A stretch of DNA of 64,000 nucleotides from Lomentospora prolificans (GCA_029532625.1 JARFXM010000011.1:868001-932000), one strand, 5' to 3'; positions 1 to 11,323 are shown, numbered from the stretch's first letter. Notes: generated from the letters alone by a model not told the origin. Translations and numbers: made by a program.

Positions 1-1920
1 GCCTCCGCTCTAGCGACGGCGCTCTCGTTCTGCGCTTTTGTCTTTTGTTCCTTTGCCCTTGTCCACCTTCTTTCTAGCCCCGTCGTGTCTGAGTTTATTG
101 GGAGGTTGCAACCCCGTCATGACATCGTTTCTCTCGCATCTATCGGCACGGCAGAGCATGCAGAACCATTGAGGCCCGACATCCGTGCCGACACCAATAG
201 GGATGGGGTGGTCGACATCACCGGTACATCTGATGTATCAGACAAAAAAGTTTGGACATCTAAACGGGGTGCCATCTTCCTGCCCAACGTCGGCGACAAA
301 TATCGCCGATGCCACACTCGCGATGGACTTGGAAACTCGCTTAGCAACGATGAGCTTGCCGCTTGTCACGATGCGTCTGGACATCTTCTGCTCGCCCCCG
401 AGTACGTCGCGCCGTTGAAGACGGTGCCCATGAATGTCTCCGAGAACGCTCATGCTCAAATCTACGCAACACCTCGTGCCGCTTACGATCGCGTGAGGTT
501 ATTTGTTCTCGATAACCCCGCGAAAGCCAACGAAACGTCGTCGTGGCGGCTGGTCGATCGTGGATTTGCCTTCAATGCTACTCAGTTGCAGTCTGGAATT
601 ACCCTGGGCCTCGATGGGCGAGAACTCGTTACGGATTCTTCTATTTGGGATGGCTCAGTTACTATCCGGTTCGATGTTGTGGATGGAATGAGCTTCGTCT
701 GGGATGAAGTAGCCCTGAAAATGGCCCCCGTTCTCACACACCACCACCTACAAACAGTGCAGACGATTATCACCATAGCCGCCAACGACTCCGAGCCTGC
801 CCGGGTCAGCTTTGTCCAACAACTAGATGATGCGAGGTCCGGTGCCGGTATTCAAACTCCTCTAGTATTATTAAATCAATCAGACGACATTTGGGCCCAA
901 GATTTCCTCGAGCCTGCCTATGCCAGCATGCCAGGCCCCAACGGTCCAATCTCTCTCCGAGTCATGCTCCGGTCAGCTCAGTCAACTCGAACAGGCGGGC
1001 GCCAAATATTTGAGCAGCTCCGAGGGCCCGGCGTCGGCGGGTACCAGCCCTCCGGCGGGACTGGCTCTGGCTTTGGCCACCGCGAGATCAACAGCTTTGG
1101 AAACCTGGAAACCATCCCGCCTTATACTTCTCGAGCGGGGGTTCAATACAAGGCAGGGCGCATAATTATGGGCAAGCACTTCCACGAGCCTCCGGCTCAA
1201 GTGATGCTGGACTTTTTGAACGCCCAAGGTCTACAGTCGCCGCTGATCCTTGAAGCTGGTTGGCTCCTAGTCGGGCACGTTGACGAGTTTGTCCAGTTCC
1301 TTCCGTACAACAACGATTTGGGGTTTACCATCGCTATAGCTGATACGGAAGCTGGCCTTCAACTTCTACGCAGGCTTGAAGAACGTGGCCATGGGAACGT
1401 ACTAGCAATCAGCTATTCTGACGATGAGTTTCATATGCCGGGAATGGGAATGTCCATTACGGAAACACTCTCGAACACTACCTTTCTCGAGGCCAACAGC
1501 TATTCCCAGAAGCACCTTGATACAAACTTACAAATTCTACTGACGGAGATACCTCTTGACCCTGAGGACGTGATTCGTGTCCCCGTCTTATTTAAAGACG
1601 CAGGTTTCACTCTTCCCCCCACAACCGACGGGCTACCTCCTCGCTTATCCCCAATGCTCGAAGGAGAAAGGCAAGTCATGGCCTTCAACCCCGCTGCGAT
1701 TAATGGAGTCGTCATAGGGACGCGATATATTTGCCCCAAGCCCTGGGGCCCGGTGGTCAATGGAGCTGACTTGCTAGAGAAGGAGATTGAGAAAGCTTAT
1801 GGTCGCGCTGGCATGAGTGTAACGTACGTTGATGACTTCCTTAGCCATCATGTTATGGGTGGTGAGGTCCATTGCGGTTCAAATACGCTAAGAGACACAG
1901 ACTTGGTATGGTGGGAGTGA
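1..1920 (+). CDS. Protein-arginine deiminase (PAD), 5' end outside window
   Basis: Calcium-dependent PADs convert peptidyl-arginine to citrulline. The frame is open from base 1 to the TGA at 1918-1920 (639 codons), and no ATG is visible before the conserved body, so the start lies left of the window. The first ~26 residues are hydrophobic and rich in Ala, Leu, Phe and Ser, like a signal peptide, so secretion is likely. PAD C-terminal domain landmarks are present: a Trp-Ala-Gln-Asp site (about nt 881-907) matching the first catalytic Asp region, GHVDEF (about 1273-1290) giving the catalytic His and Asp, and GEVHCGS (about 1861-1881) giving the nucleophilic Cys. An early Asp-rich stretch (about nt 175-225) resembles a Ca-binding loop. 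All catalytic residues appear intact. Family assignment is firm; secretion is inferred. Confidence 0.9.
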   Translation, partial: ASALATALSFCAFVFCSFALVHLLSSPVVSEFIGRLQPRHDIVSLASIGTAEHAEPLRPDIRADTNRDGVVDITGTSDVSDKKVWTSKRGAIFLPNVGDKYRRCHTRDGLGNSLSNDELAACHDASGHLLLAPEYVAPLKTVPMNVSENAHAQIYATPRAAYDRVRLFVLDNPAKANETSSWRLVDRGFAFNATQLQSGITLGLDGRELVTDSSIWDGSVTIRFDVVDGMSFVWDEVALKMAPVLTHHHLQTVQTIITIAANDSEPARVSFVQQLDDARSGAGIQTPLVLLNQSDDIWAQDFLEPAYASMPGPNGPISLRVMLRSAQSTRTGGRQIFEQLRGPGVGGYQPSGGTGSGFGHREINSFGNLETIPPYTSRAGVQYKAGRIIMGKHFHEPPAQVMLDFLNAQGLQSPLILEAGWLLVGHVDEFVQFLPYNNDLGFTIAIADTEAGLQLLRRLEERGHGNVLAISYSDDEFHMPGMGMSITETLSNTTFLEANSYSQKHLDTNLQILLTEIPLDPEDVIRVPVLFKDAGFTLPPTTDGLPPRLSPMLEGERQVMAFNPAAINGVVIGTRYICPKPWGPVVNGADLLEKEIEKAYGRAGMSVTYVDDFLSHHVMGGEVHCGSNTLRDTDLVWWE

Positions 1921-1924
1921 TGTT

Positions 1925-3096
1925 TATTTTGGTGCTTGGATAATATGCATGTACAGATGGTGGCAATTGGAATACAATAATAATAAACGTGGGAGTGGCG
2001 GCAAAAAGAAGTGTCTCAATACATTGGGCTAACAGGTCTACTAGGCTTTTTGGCTTCTCAATTCTTGAGAGGTCTAGAGGGCTTCCAAGAACGTTGTCGT
2101 GCCTTTCGGCGCGAGACAACCGCATTCCACTTATGTGCGTATGGAAATGAGTTACCAACAAGGTGACCCAACATTGAAGCTTTTTCGCCTCTGGAAGCAA
2201 CTTATACGGCCGCCGCTACAATGGGCCACATGAAAGATTTGTGTAATGCCCCCTTCTGTCCCGTCGCCCGGAAGAGAGGATCTATATCTCCGATGAGTAA
2301 TTCCCAAGTCAAGTCCACTAATCTCGGTGGCACGGAATCGGCACACAAGATAATGGCAGCGGCAGCTTGGTAGATCCTGGCAAACGTGAGTCTGACTGGG
2401 CTAGAGATCCCGACCAACTAAAGCGAGTCATGGTTTATGGTGCGTTCAATCCCGTCACGAGGCGGCAATTCTTCGCCATCTTTGACTACTTCTGCGACCC
2501 AACGGGCCTAATTGCGAGCTCCCGGGACAGCCAAGTCGTCATTAGGCTTGGGGCTGGTGGCGGCACCGGATTAAATGCAGCGGACTCCGGCAGATGTTCG
2601 ATGTTCGGACACGTGCTGGCTCTGGGTAGGAGATCTGAGACGCCAGATAATATGAACAGTAGCGATTATGTGCAATAGTTAGCAGTGTCCGCATCGTTTG
2701 TAGATGCTGGCAGCGTCTTAATCGCAGACGAAAGGGGTAAAGTGCTGTCCGAGTCGCGGCCGCGCAAGCCTCTGTATGGCCATGGGGTGGATTTGATTCT
2801 AGCAATGGGGTGGATTTGATTCTAGCAATAGAGGCTAAGAAATGGTTCACCAGAGAGCTCCAGGCGGATGTAGCGCTGTTTGAAATGGTCGGGGGCTCGA
2901 CGATCTCGGCCGTGGCTGGCGACAGTGATAGTGCAGGAGTGGGATTAGCCAACCGGAAATCTGGCATTCCTAGCTTCAAGCATGAGATAGGCCGATTCAT
3001 TCGATTTGGGGGTAGTTGGAAGACCACTTTACGTTGTAGCTCGCAACCTAGAAGGAACCAGCTGGGATCCGCCAGCGTCGATCGCCACGGTTCCAT
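1925..3096 (-). pseudogene. Decayed fungal transcription-factor-like remnant
   Basis: Minus-strand fragments in shifting frames resemble the C-terminal half of fungal Zn2Cys6 regulators: a Ser/Thr-rich stretch followed by NHFLASIARIKS (about 2860-2825), an amphipathic stretch beginning RLTFARIYQAAAAI (about 2400-2340), then ALHKSFMWPIVAAAV (about 2255-2212). Stops and frameshifts separate the pieces, and a 23-bp tandem duplication at 2782-2827 lies in the coding part. No zinc cluster is visible. The assignment rests on general resemblance to fungal-specific TF domains and could be wrong; the loss of a continuous frame is plain. Confidence 0.3.
2782..2827. repeat. Perfect 23-bp tandem duplication
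   Basis: The 23-base unit that begins ATGGGGTGGATTTGATTC occurs twice with no spacer and no mismatch (2782-2804 and 2805-2827). It looks like a recent slippage or duplication event. The 23-bp length shifts any reading frame through it. Confidence 0.9.
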
Positions 3097-4270
3097 GAGC
3101 TGTAGTTTGTATCGGAAATTTTGGTTGAATCGAGCATCTTCCTCAGTTCCAAGATTTTTGGTTTATTGGGCCGAGCCACCGGTTCCTCAATGGTCCAATG
3201 CCGGCATCGTGGAGTCCCGGAATTACGACCTCATAGCACTGATGTAACCTCCGTATATCGTATTCAGCCGCGATCAATCCCAAGGAATCGTACCGCCTCC
3301 CTCATAAAAAAACCCAACTTGAATTCACGTGTTTGTTGTGCATCGATATAATGGCTTCCTCTGCCGGCCATCGCGTGATGACGTCGTTTCGCCACATTTC
3401 TCTCCCACCCTCTTCTGCTCATCCTAGCACCGCCAATGAAAAAAGCGTCAATCATTCCCGCATCAGGTTTTAAGGCGATCGATTCGCTTCCAAGCGTCCC
3501 GTCTGCCAATTGCATGCCTCGAGAGGTAAAAGGAAGAAGACGACGCATTGCAAACTCGTCACACCTCAATTCCTCAAACCCTCAAAACCTAACGCATTTC
3601 TGACGAGTTCTCGTCTTTCTAGCGCCACACCATCTCCAGTCTTCCTCCATGTTTATGGTTGGTTGTCATGTCAGCCACAGTAATAGTGGAGGCGGGACAT
3701 GGGCTTGAATACATTTAAATTAATTGCGCCTCCTTTCTTCCAACCTCTCCAGTTTTATGACGGCATCTTGAGCCTCGTTCTAACTTGGCTGTGGGTTCTG
3801 GTCCTACCTTCCGTCTCTGCACCAGTACACGCCCTACACCATCTTCCTTGCAGCCTTCGCCCTGTAGACGTCAGAATCGAGGCAACCCATTAGTTAATTC
3901 TGTGGGGCGTCTCATGTGATTGTTTGGAGCATCTGTTTTGGTTATGCAGCTTGCGTCATCAAACCTTGATGCTAAGGTGAAGGCACAAATCCCAGCCGGT
4001 GAAGTCATGCCACACCTCTCTCCTCCTTGCGGCGCATATGTGATGGGGAGAGAGAGGGAGGGAAAAACGCTGTACTACCACTCACGACGCTGGCTTGACG
4101 TAAATTATGGAAATTCATGGCAATGGAGAGTTTCTGTTGGAATTTTACCTTGATTATAAGAAGATGACCTAGCCCAGGGACTGGTACGACGATCATTCAA
4201 CCTTAGTATTTTGTTTCATGGTCCTTTTGAGACATTGACAAGCGCAAATCGGTTTTTTCTATCATTAATA
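3097..4270. other. Non-coding spacer upstream of the repeat-protein gene
   Basis: Only short unconvincing frames occur here. The stretch nearest the downstream gene (about 3300-4270) should hold its promoter. It contains pyrimidine-rich runs but no TATA box that I would commit to. Confidence 0.4.
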
Positions 4271-7200
4271 ATGCTTACTTCAAGACTAAATCTTCCTATC
4301 CCGGGTGGCTGGACCAAAGACAGTGGGTCGCCCAGCGCCCAAGGTAAGCCGGCCTCTCCATTCAAACCTTAATCCTATTCTGATCTGGAATTCCACTTTC
4401 TAGAACTCCAAAACCGCGAACTAGCAGCCGGTATTGTCGGCGAGCGAGGAAGAGTCCTCGATGCGTCAGGAAAGCCCGTCGCTAGGGTAGTTGAGGGACA
4501 GTCCTCAGACCTCGTCGGCAGTGTCGTCTCATCAACAGGCGATATTCTCAGCTCGTCAGGCAACGTTGTCGGCAAGGCGGAACCGCTCTCCGAAGAGGAG
4601 CAGAAGGATAACGAGCCTGAGGACCAGGGCAAGGTCGACCAGTTGATCGAGAAGGCCAAGTCTGGGAGCGTAGTTGGATCTAAGACGAGCGATGTGACAG
4701 GTGACGCCGAGAAGACTGGTTCTGAGGGATCCAAGGGCGCCAAGTCTGCCGAGGAGCCCGAACCGCTCGGCGACCAGTCCAAAGATCTTACGGAGCAGGC
4801 TCCCGAGCCCATTGACGACAAGAACGCACCCCCCGGAACCTCTGAGAAGCCTTCTGATCTTCCCGAAAAGCCTGAACTACCGGAGACCTCAGAGAAGCCT
4901 ACCGAGGCCGCCGAGGAGAAGCTGGGCGAAACTTCCAGGGAGGCAGCTCCTTCAGAAACAGCTGAGAAGCCGACTTCCGAGCTCGGCAAAGAGAAGCCTG
5001 TAGCTGAGACGACTGAAGCTGGCGCAGAAGCCCCCTCTGAGGCTCCCACCGATGAGAAAACGGGCGAGTCTCTCCAGGAGACGCCTCCTTCAGAAACAGT
5101 CGAAAAGCCGACTTCCGAGCTTGGCGAAGAGAAGCCTATAGATGAGACGACTGAAGCTGGCGCAGAAGCCCCCTCTGAGGCTCCCACCGCTGAGAAGCCT
5201 GGCGAGTCTCTCAAGGAGACGGCTCCATCAGAAACAGCTGAAAAGCCGACTTCCGAGCTCGGCGAAGAGAAGCCTTTAGATGAGACGACTGAAGCTGGCG
5301 CGGAAGCCCCCTCTGAGGCTCCCACCGAGGAGAAAACGGGCGAAACTCTCAAGGAGACGGCTCCTTCAGAAATAGCTGAAAAGCCGACTTCCGAGCTCGG
5401 CGAAGAGAAGCCTATAGATGAGACGACTGAAGCTGGCGCAGAAGTCCCCTCTGAGGCTCCCACCGATGAGAAGCCGGGCGAGTCTCTCGAGGAGACGGCT
5501 CCTTCAGAAACAGCTGAAAAGTCGACTTCCGAGCTCGGCGAAGAGAAGCCTGTAGATGAGACGACTGAAGCTGGTGCAGAAGAAGTCCCTGAGGCTCCCG
5601 CCGAAGGCGAGGCAGAAGCTGAAGGCGAGAAGATCGACTTCTCCGTACTCAAGGACGCCAAAGTCAACAAGGCTGGTAATTTGGTCGATGAATCCAACAG
5701 TGTCGTCGGTCACATAATCGAGGGCAATATCAAGGATCTCATTGGCCGAAAGGCTGATGAAAATGGATTAATCTGGAACGACTCTGGAAAAGTCATTGGC
5801 AAAGCCGAGCCTAAGGAACTAGAGGAGGCGAAGGAACCAGCTCCATTTGAAGATTTCCCTGACGCTGTTGTCGAATCTAATGGCACTGTTACTTTCAACG
5901 ACCAGGTAATTGGTCGTGTAATCGAAGGCGATGCTGAGAAGCTCAAAGGCAAGAAGGTCGACGAGGATGGTGACATCCTCGATCGCGCTGGAAACGTGAT
6001 TGGAAAGGCCGAGCGCTGGGAGAAGGAGCCGGAGCCTGAACCTGAACAGATCGACTTCTCTATACTAAAGGACGCCAAAGTCAACAAGGCTGGCAATTTG
6101 ATCGACGACTCTGGCCGCATCGTCGGTCATATTGTCGAAGGCAATATCAAGGATCTCATTGGCCGAAAGGCTGATGAAAATGGAGAAATCTGGAACGACT
6201 CTGGAAAGGTTATTGGCAAAGCTGAGCCCAAAGAACTAGAGGAGGCCAAGGAGCCAGCTCCTTTCGAAGACTTCCCTGACGCTGTTGTCGAATCTAATGG
6301 CACTGTCACTTTCAACGACCAGGTAATTGGTCGTGTAATTGAAGGTGATGCTGAGAAGCTCAAAGGCAAGAAGGTCGACGAGGATGGCGATATTCTCGAT
6401 CGCGATGGCAACGTTATTGGAAAAGCTGAGCGCTGGGAGGAGAAAGAGCCCGAGCCTGAACCCGAACAGATCGACTACTCTGTACTAAAGGACGCCAAAG
6501 TCAACAAGGCTGGCAATCTGGTTGACTACTCTGGCCGCGTTGTCGGTCATATCGTCGAAGGCACCATCAAGGACCTCATTGGCCGAAAGGCTGATGAAAA
6601 TGGAGAAATCTGGAACGACTCTGGAAAGGTCATCGGCAAAGCTGAGCCCAAAGAACTAGAGGAGGCCAAGGAGCCAGCTCCTTTCGAAGACTTCCCTGAC
6701 GCTGTTGTCGAATCTAACGGCACTGTCACTTTTAACGACCAAGTAATTGGTCGTGTGATTGAAGGTGATGCCAAGAAGCTCAAAGGCAAGAAGGTCGATG
6801 AGGATGGCGACATTCTCGATCGCGCTGGAAACGTGATTGGCAAAGCTGAGCGCTGGGAGGAGGAAGAACCTGAGCCTGAACCTGAGGTAGTCATTGATCG
6901 CTCCATCCTCGCCGGCAAGCGCGTTAACAAGGTCGGTAACGTCGTCGACACTAGCGGCACCATCTTTGGCCGTCTTGTCGAGGGCGATCCCAAGCGCCTT
7001 GCCGGTCGCATGTGCGACAAGGAGGGTAACGTACGCAGCGAGTCTGGCGATATCCTAGGAAAGGCCGAGCTCGTTCCAGAGGGTGAGCGCGAGGGTCTCA
7101 AGGAGGGGCCTTTCGCCGAGCTCCCTGGCTGCACTGTCACCAAGGACGGCAAGATTGTTACTCCTGGTGGCGATGTAGTCGGTCGGCTCACCCAGGGTGA

Positions 7201-8223
7201 CCCCAAGATCCTCTTTGGCCGTGCCGTCGACGAAGACGGAGACATCCTCGACAGGAACGGCAACATCTTGGGAAAGGCCGAGCGCTGGGAGGAGCCCGAG
7301 GTTGAAAAAGCCAAGAACCCTCTCGAAGGCCGCAAGGTCAACCGCGAGGGCAATGTTGTTGACGCTGAGGGCAACATCATCGGCAAGCTTACCTCTGGTG
7401 AGCTGACCATCTGCTCTGGTAAGGAGATTGACAGTGATGGCGACGTAGTCGACAGTAAGGGTAATACCGTTGGCCATGTCTCGCTCCTCGCCGACATTCC
7501 TCCCGAAACCGAAACTCCTGAGGAGAAGGCGAAGCGTGAGCAGGAGGAGAATGATAAGAAGCTTGCCAAGCAGATGGCGGCTTGTATTACTCAGTGTCTT
7601 GACAGGATCAAGCCCATCTGCAAGATGATCACGCAGAAGATTGAAAAGGCCGACCGCACTCCCAAGGACGAACTTGATGAGGAGGATCTTGTAAAGGAGG
7701 TCAAGCCTTTGATTGAGGAGGGTCACAACATCCTTCAGGAGGCTAACGGTATTATTCGTGGATTGGATCCCGATGGCCGCATCCAGGCCAACGCCAAGCA
7801 TAAGTCGGCCACGCGTGATGCTTCTCCCGAGGAGTTCCATCTCGCCGATGTCCTCAAAGAGGTATGCGTCCGCACTTTTATATGAGTTTCGTTCCCATGC
7901 TAACTATTTCACAGCTTACTGGTACCGTTACCGAGTGCATCGAGAATGCCAAGCGCAAGATTGAAGATATGCCGCACGCCAAGAAGGAGCTCAACCCACT
8001 ATGGGGTCTCCTAACCGAACCGCTTTTCCAGATTATCGCTGCCGTCGGCCTGCTACTCAACGGTGTTCTCGAGCTTGTCGGACGGCTCCTTAACGGCCTC
8101 GGACTCGGTGGTCTCGTGAACAACATCCTTGGTGGTCTTGGTCTCACTAACGTCCTCAAGGGTCTTGGAATCGGCGGTGTGGTAGATGCCCTCACCGGAA
8201 AGACTCATCAAAAGAAGAAATAA
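4271..8223 (+). CDS. LEA-like / DUF3659 tandem-repeat protein
   Basis: A 1279-residue model joins 4271-4343, 4404-7861 and 7915-8223. Both introns have good signals (GTAAGC...TTTCTAG, and GTATGC with GCTAAC branch and CACAG), and phases agree. The start codon is the least certain part. Order: a first DUF3659-like repeat (about residues 35-90), an acidic Pro/Glu/Thr region with 4.8 copies of a 46-residue repeat (nt 4946-5600), then four ~140-residue modules (nt 5633-7310), each with two DUF3659-type repeats (pattern: Val-Asn-Lys-x-Gly-Asn, Val-Gly-x-Ile-x-Glu-Gly, Ile-Gly-Lys-Ala-Glu), a further repeat pair, a Cys-containing helical segment and a C-terminal Gly/Leu-rich hydrophobic tail (about last 75 residues). 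DUF3659 proteins are fungal, often named LEA-domain proteins, and their biochemical role is unknown. The tail could insert in or bind a membrane. Related proteins have been linked to stress or septal structures, but nothing here proves either. Confidence 0.85.
4946..5600 (+). repeat. 138-bp in-frame tandem repeat, about 4.8 copies
   Basis: Copies start at 4946, 5084, 5222, 5360 and 5498, exactly 138 bp apart, and encode a 46-residue unit starting PSETAEKPTSELG and containing ETTEAGAEAPSEAPT. Copies differ by a few substitutions. The last copy breaks off near 5600. Confidence 0.95.
5633..7310 (+). repeat. Four ~420-bp DUF3659 modules in tandem
   Basis: Modules start near 5633, 6050, 6470 and 6893 (spacing 417, 420 and 423 bp). 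The first three are nearly identical even at silent sites; the fourth is clearly diverged. Each begins Ile-Asp-(Phe/Tyr)-Ser-(Val/Ile)-Leu or its variant and ends with an Ala-Glu-Arg-Trp-Glu linker followed by a Glu/Pro-rich spacer. The low divergence implies recent amplification or gene conversion. Confidence 0.93.
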
Positions 8224-10192
8224 GGGGAGCGAGATATGAGCAATGCTGTGTTATGATTTGACGGATACGCTTGGTTATGTATAGTTTAAACGATTTTGTA
8301 ATGTTTATTGTTTGTTTTGTCTTCTATCGACTAATAGTAGGACAATACACAAGGGCTTATTAGCTGGCTTTCTATATCCTCAGGGTGTAATTTCGCGGGT
8401 ATGTAGAGATCGCGATGCAGGTGCACCCTGCGCTTCAGGGCAGCTTAGGGACAATCTCTCTCCAGTAGTGGCCTTAATATAGCAACTTATAATCCTCGTC
8501 TGAATCTTCAGAAATAACCGGCCTCTGCTTCAGCAAGGGAAGGGGCGAGAGCGGAAAAAGAAACCCTGGCGCGAACCGGTTGGTACGGCACAAGCCACTT
8601 TCATTTCTGGCAGGCACCCCGCTGTCTTGAACCGCATATGCCACTATTTCGCGAAGAGCCGCGGGGTTGGCTCGCCCTAAGTCTGGGTAATACAACGCTG
8701 CGCGATCATGCGGAGTTTCATTTGATTTGCAGTAGAGCTCGGCATGCGACGTGCGGCAAAGCTACACTCCGTTAGGGGCCCTGTCAACGCTGGGTCAAAA
8801 CTCTAAAACATCGGGCTATTTTCTCCCCTAAGCGGCATCTTTCGATCAACCGCCCTCATCAACCGCCCTCAACCGGGATCCAGGTTCACCCATTATAATG
8901 TACGACGACTGAGCTACAGAATATCATTCCTCGCTAAAGGAAAAACGGACACGATGTGGAAGTTAATTGTGAGTGCCTAACCATTCCTAGTTCTGGGGTC
9001 CGAACTACACAAGTCCTTGATGAGCTCGGCCCGTTATGGGGTTTAACACTATGCTCGGTACTGTCAGCTGGGAGAATTTCGAACTATCAAAGGACGCTTT
9101 GGCTTCATGGAGTTTGAAGTGGTGCTTGCAGCTGCGAGAAGTCACATTTTCGCATCTTCTTGCTTTGGTTCGGATCGCTTAGAAATGGCACCACTCATAG
9201 CCTGGTATAGTTCTAAGACACATCCCGCTAACAATGACCATATAATATACTCTAGCTATTTTCCGGCATCGGCTAAGGCAAATCCAAGGCTTTTCCGACA
9301 CATGATGGCTCGGAATTCCCCTGGTAGTCTTACTGCATCAGGAGCGCTATCCATCTTCCAAGAGGAGTGCTTCAACACAGTCGAACAACCGTTCATCCAG
9401 CATCGGAACACGGGCTTCTAGGGGCTACTGCAGACTTGCCCTCGAAGAATCTCGGCCAGAATTTCACGCGTAAAAATTGATTCTCTCATGCGCACTCTCT
9501 CTTTGCGCTAGCAATCGTCCTCGAGTCCAATTTTGAAAGACTTAATCGATCAGGTTTCAGTGAATATCTCTTGCACTTCGCGCATGGCTCAAGGCAGACG
9601 TAGGGGTGTTGGATAGAGGCGCCGTTGCCGATTTGGCTGCATGAATGGACCAGTACGACCCGGTAGTATTGCTATCGCCTGGTGAGTCCGCTAGTAAGTC
9701 GGCCAAAGATAATGTGCGATACTGACCAGTGTCTACGATATTCACGGTATGGGCGGTGTGGCCGGGGGTCTCGGATTAATCTAGCGGATTGGTCTGAGTA
9801 TCATAACTCCTGGAGAGCTGAGGCGGCGAGTTTGAATTGATGATGGCCAGTGGACGAGGATGCGTAATCTACGTCTCTCCCTATTCAGTCCCGACGTTCC
9901 CCGTGGATGCATTTCTGTTCTTCCCGACGCAAGTGCTGCGAGTTGACTAGCAGGCGATGAAGTTACTGAGCACATCCCGACAGAAGTGAAAGCTACAAGC
10001 TACATTCTAGAAACCACCCATGGATACGTTTGACGATGAGCAACACTCTGTCGGATTAGGTCCGAATTCTTAGAGGAATTGCCGTCCCCAATTGCGGCAT
10101 CAAACCCTAGACAGGATAAAGTGGAAAAAGAAAAAGAGGTTTAAAAGCTGACACCGTCTTGTGCTATTCACACCCTATCTTGGATAATCGTT
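8224..10192. other. Long spacer, no gene supported
   Basis: This lies between two convergent genes. A minus-strand open stretch (about 8745-8474) reads as protein-like sequence ending in an acidic tail, but has no recognisable domain, no clear start and no neighbour in frame. A 13-bp direct repeat (atcaaccgccctc) sits at about 8844-8870. Fragments near 9557-9980 are short and unassignable. Confidence 0.35.
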
Positions 10193-11323
10193 TCAGTCAG
10201 ACCCAAGACTCTGCAACATCTGCCTCGATGGTGCGAAGAACGTCGTCCCAGTCTTCGGCGTGGAATAATCCAAAAGCTTGTCATGCAAACCTGGTGGGTC
10301 ACCTACGAACATCCGTTCCAACATCTTCTCGATAACCCACAACCTCCTCGAATATCCAATGAAGTACGTCCCGAATTCTCCTGACCCCGGCGATCCAAAC
10401 GGCATGTTGTCACGCAGGATCTCGTACTCCTCGCCGTTCTCGCCTTCAATCGTGGAAAGGGTCTTGTGTGACTTTTGACCCGACGTCGCGTCGTCGAGCT
10501 CAATATTTTCTAGTTTCGTGCGACCAATCACGCCTTCTTGGGCTTCTGTCGACAAAGCGCCCCATTTCTTCAGATCATGGGTGTATTTCTGCACGACAAT
10601 GTAGCTCCCGCCCGCCGACTTTGGATCCTCCTCGGCGATGAGCACCGCATTATCCACAACTGGACCAGCAGGATTGGCAGTGCCATCGACGAAGCCGAGG
10701 AGGTCCCGAAGGTCGAAGTAGCGGAACCCCGTAGTTTCGTCCTCGACATGGACAGAATCCCCAAGCTTTGCGAGCAACTGCCTCTCAAACTCGAAGCAAA
10801 TATCCCTCCGCTCTGATCGGATATGAAACAGGAGGTCGCCTGGCGTCGAGATGGCCTTATGCTCGGGACCTTGAAATTCTTTGAAGCTGTGTAGCTCGGC
10901 GGGTCGAGGCAACCCTGTTAGTTTGTCCCATATGTTTGCCCCCACACCGACGATGCAGGTAAGCGCGGCACTAGGGTCACGCATAGACACGTTTTTGAGG
11001 AGATCATCGATACCAGAGATGGTTGAACGGGCCGTCTTGATCGCATCAGGAGCACCGGTGACCGTGACGACGAGGAAAGTTGCTGATCGGGTTAGAAGAG
11101 CCTCGACGGGCTGGTGCTTGGTAGCATGCGAACACATGTTGAATCTCACTGCCGACACGTATAAAAATCGACGATGTACCTGTCCCAACCCGGCACGCAA
11201 AGCCGGAATGGAATGCCTTGAATTGTTTAGGGCGAATTGAGAAAGAGAGTGACTGGGGACTCGGCCTGTCAATTGGGGAGCTCTACGGCAGAGTCCACTA
11301 GAGATGAGAACTGCGACTCCCAT
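10193..11323 (-). CDS. DyP-type heme peroxidase
   Basis: Dye-decolorizing peroxidases are ferredoxin-like-fold heme enzymes that use H2O2. The 376-residue uninterrupted frame has the family's Gly-Phe-Val-Asp-Gly (GXXDG) motif at residues 210-214 with catalytic Asp213, the proximal heme His in SHKTLS (His286), the distal Arg in ILRDNMPFG (Arg304) and the conserved GEFGTYFIGYSR block. It most resembles the primitive, bacterial-type (YfeX/TyrA) class. Residues 1-72 contain no Asp or Glu and about nine Arg, as in a mitochondrial presequence. An internal Met63 (nt 11135-11137) matches where homologous proteins usually begin, so the extension could be either a targeting peptide or untranslated leader. 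The upstream gene is divergent and far away. Confidence 0.93.
   Translation of the reverse strand: MGVAVLISSGLCRRAPQLTGRVPSHSLSQFALNNSRHSIPALRAGLGQVHRRFLYVSAVRFNMCSHATKHQPVEALLTRSATFLVVTVTGAPDAIKTARSTISGIDDLLKNVSMRDPSAALTCIVGVGANIWDKLTGLPRPAELHSFKEFQGPEHKAISTPGDLLFHIRSERRDICFEFERQLLAKLGDSVHVEDETTGFRYFDLRDLLGFVDGTANPAGPVVDNAVLIAEEDPKSAGGSYIVVQKYTHDLKKWGALSTEAQEGVIGRTKLENIELDDATSGQKSHKTLSTIEGENGEEYEILRDNMPFGSPGSGEFGTYFIGYSRRLWVIEKMLERMFVGDPPGLHDKLLDYSTPKTGTTFFAPSRQMLQSLGSD

Noticed and set aside
4375..5697. 440-codon Ser-rich minus-strand frame
   Set aside because: It mirrors the Glu/Pro-rich tandem repeats of the DUF3659 gene and has no domain of its own. The minus frames at 6547-7840 are rejected for the same reason.
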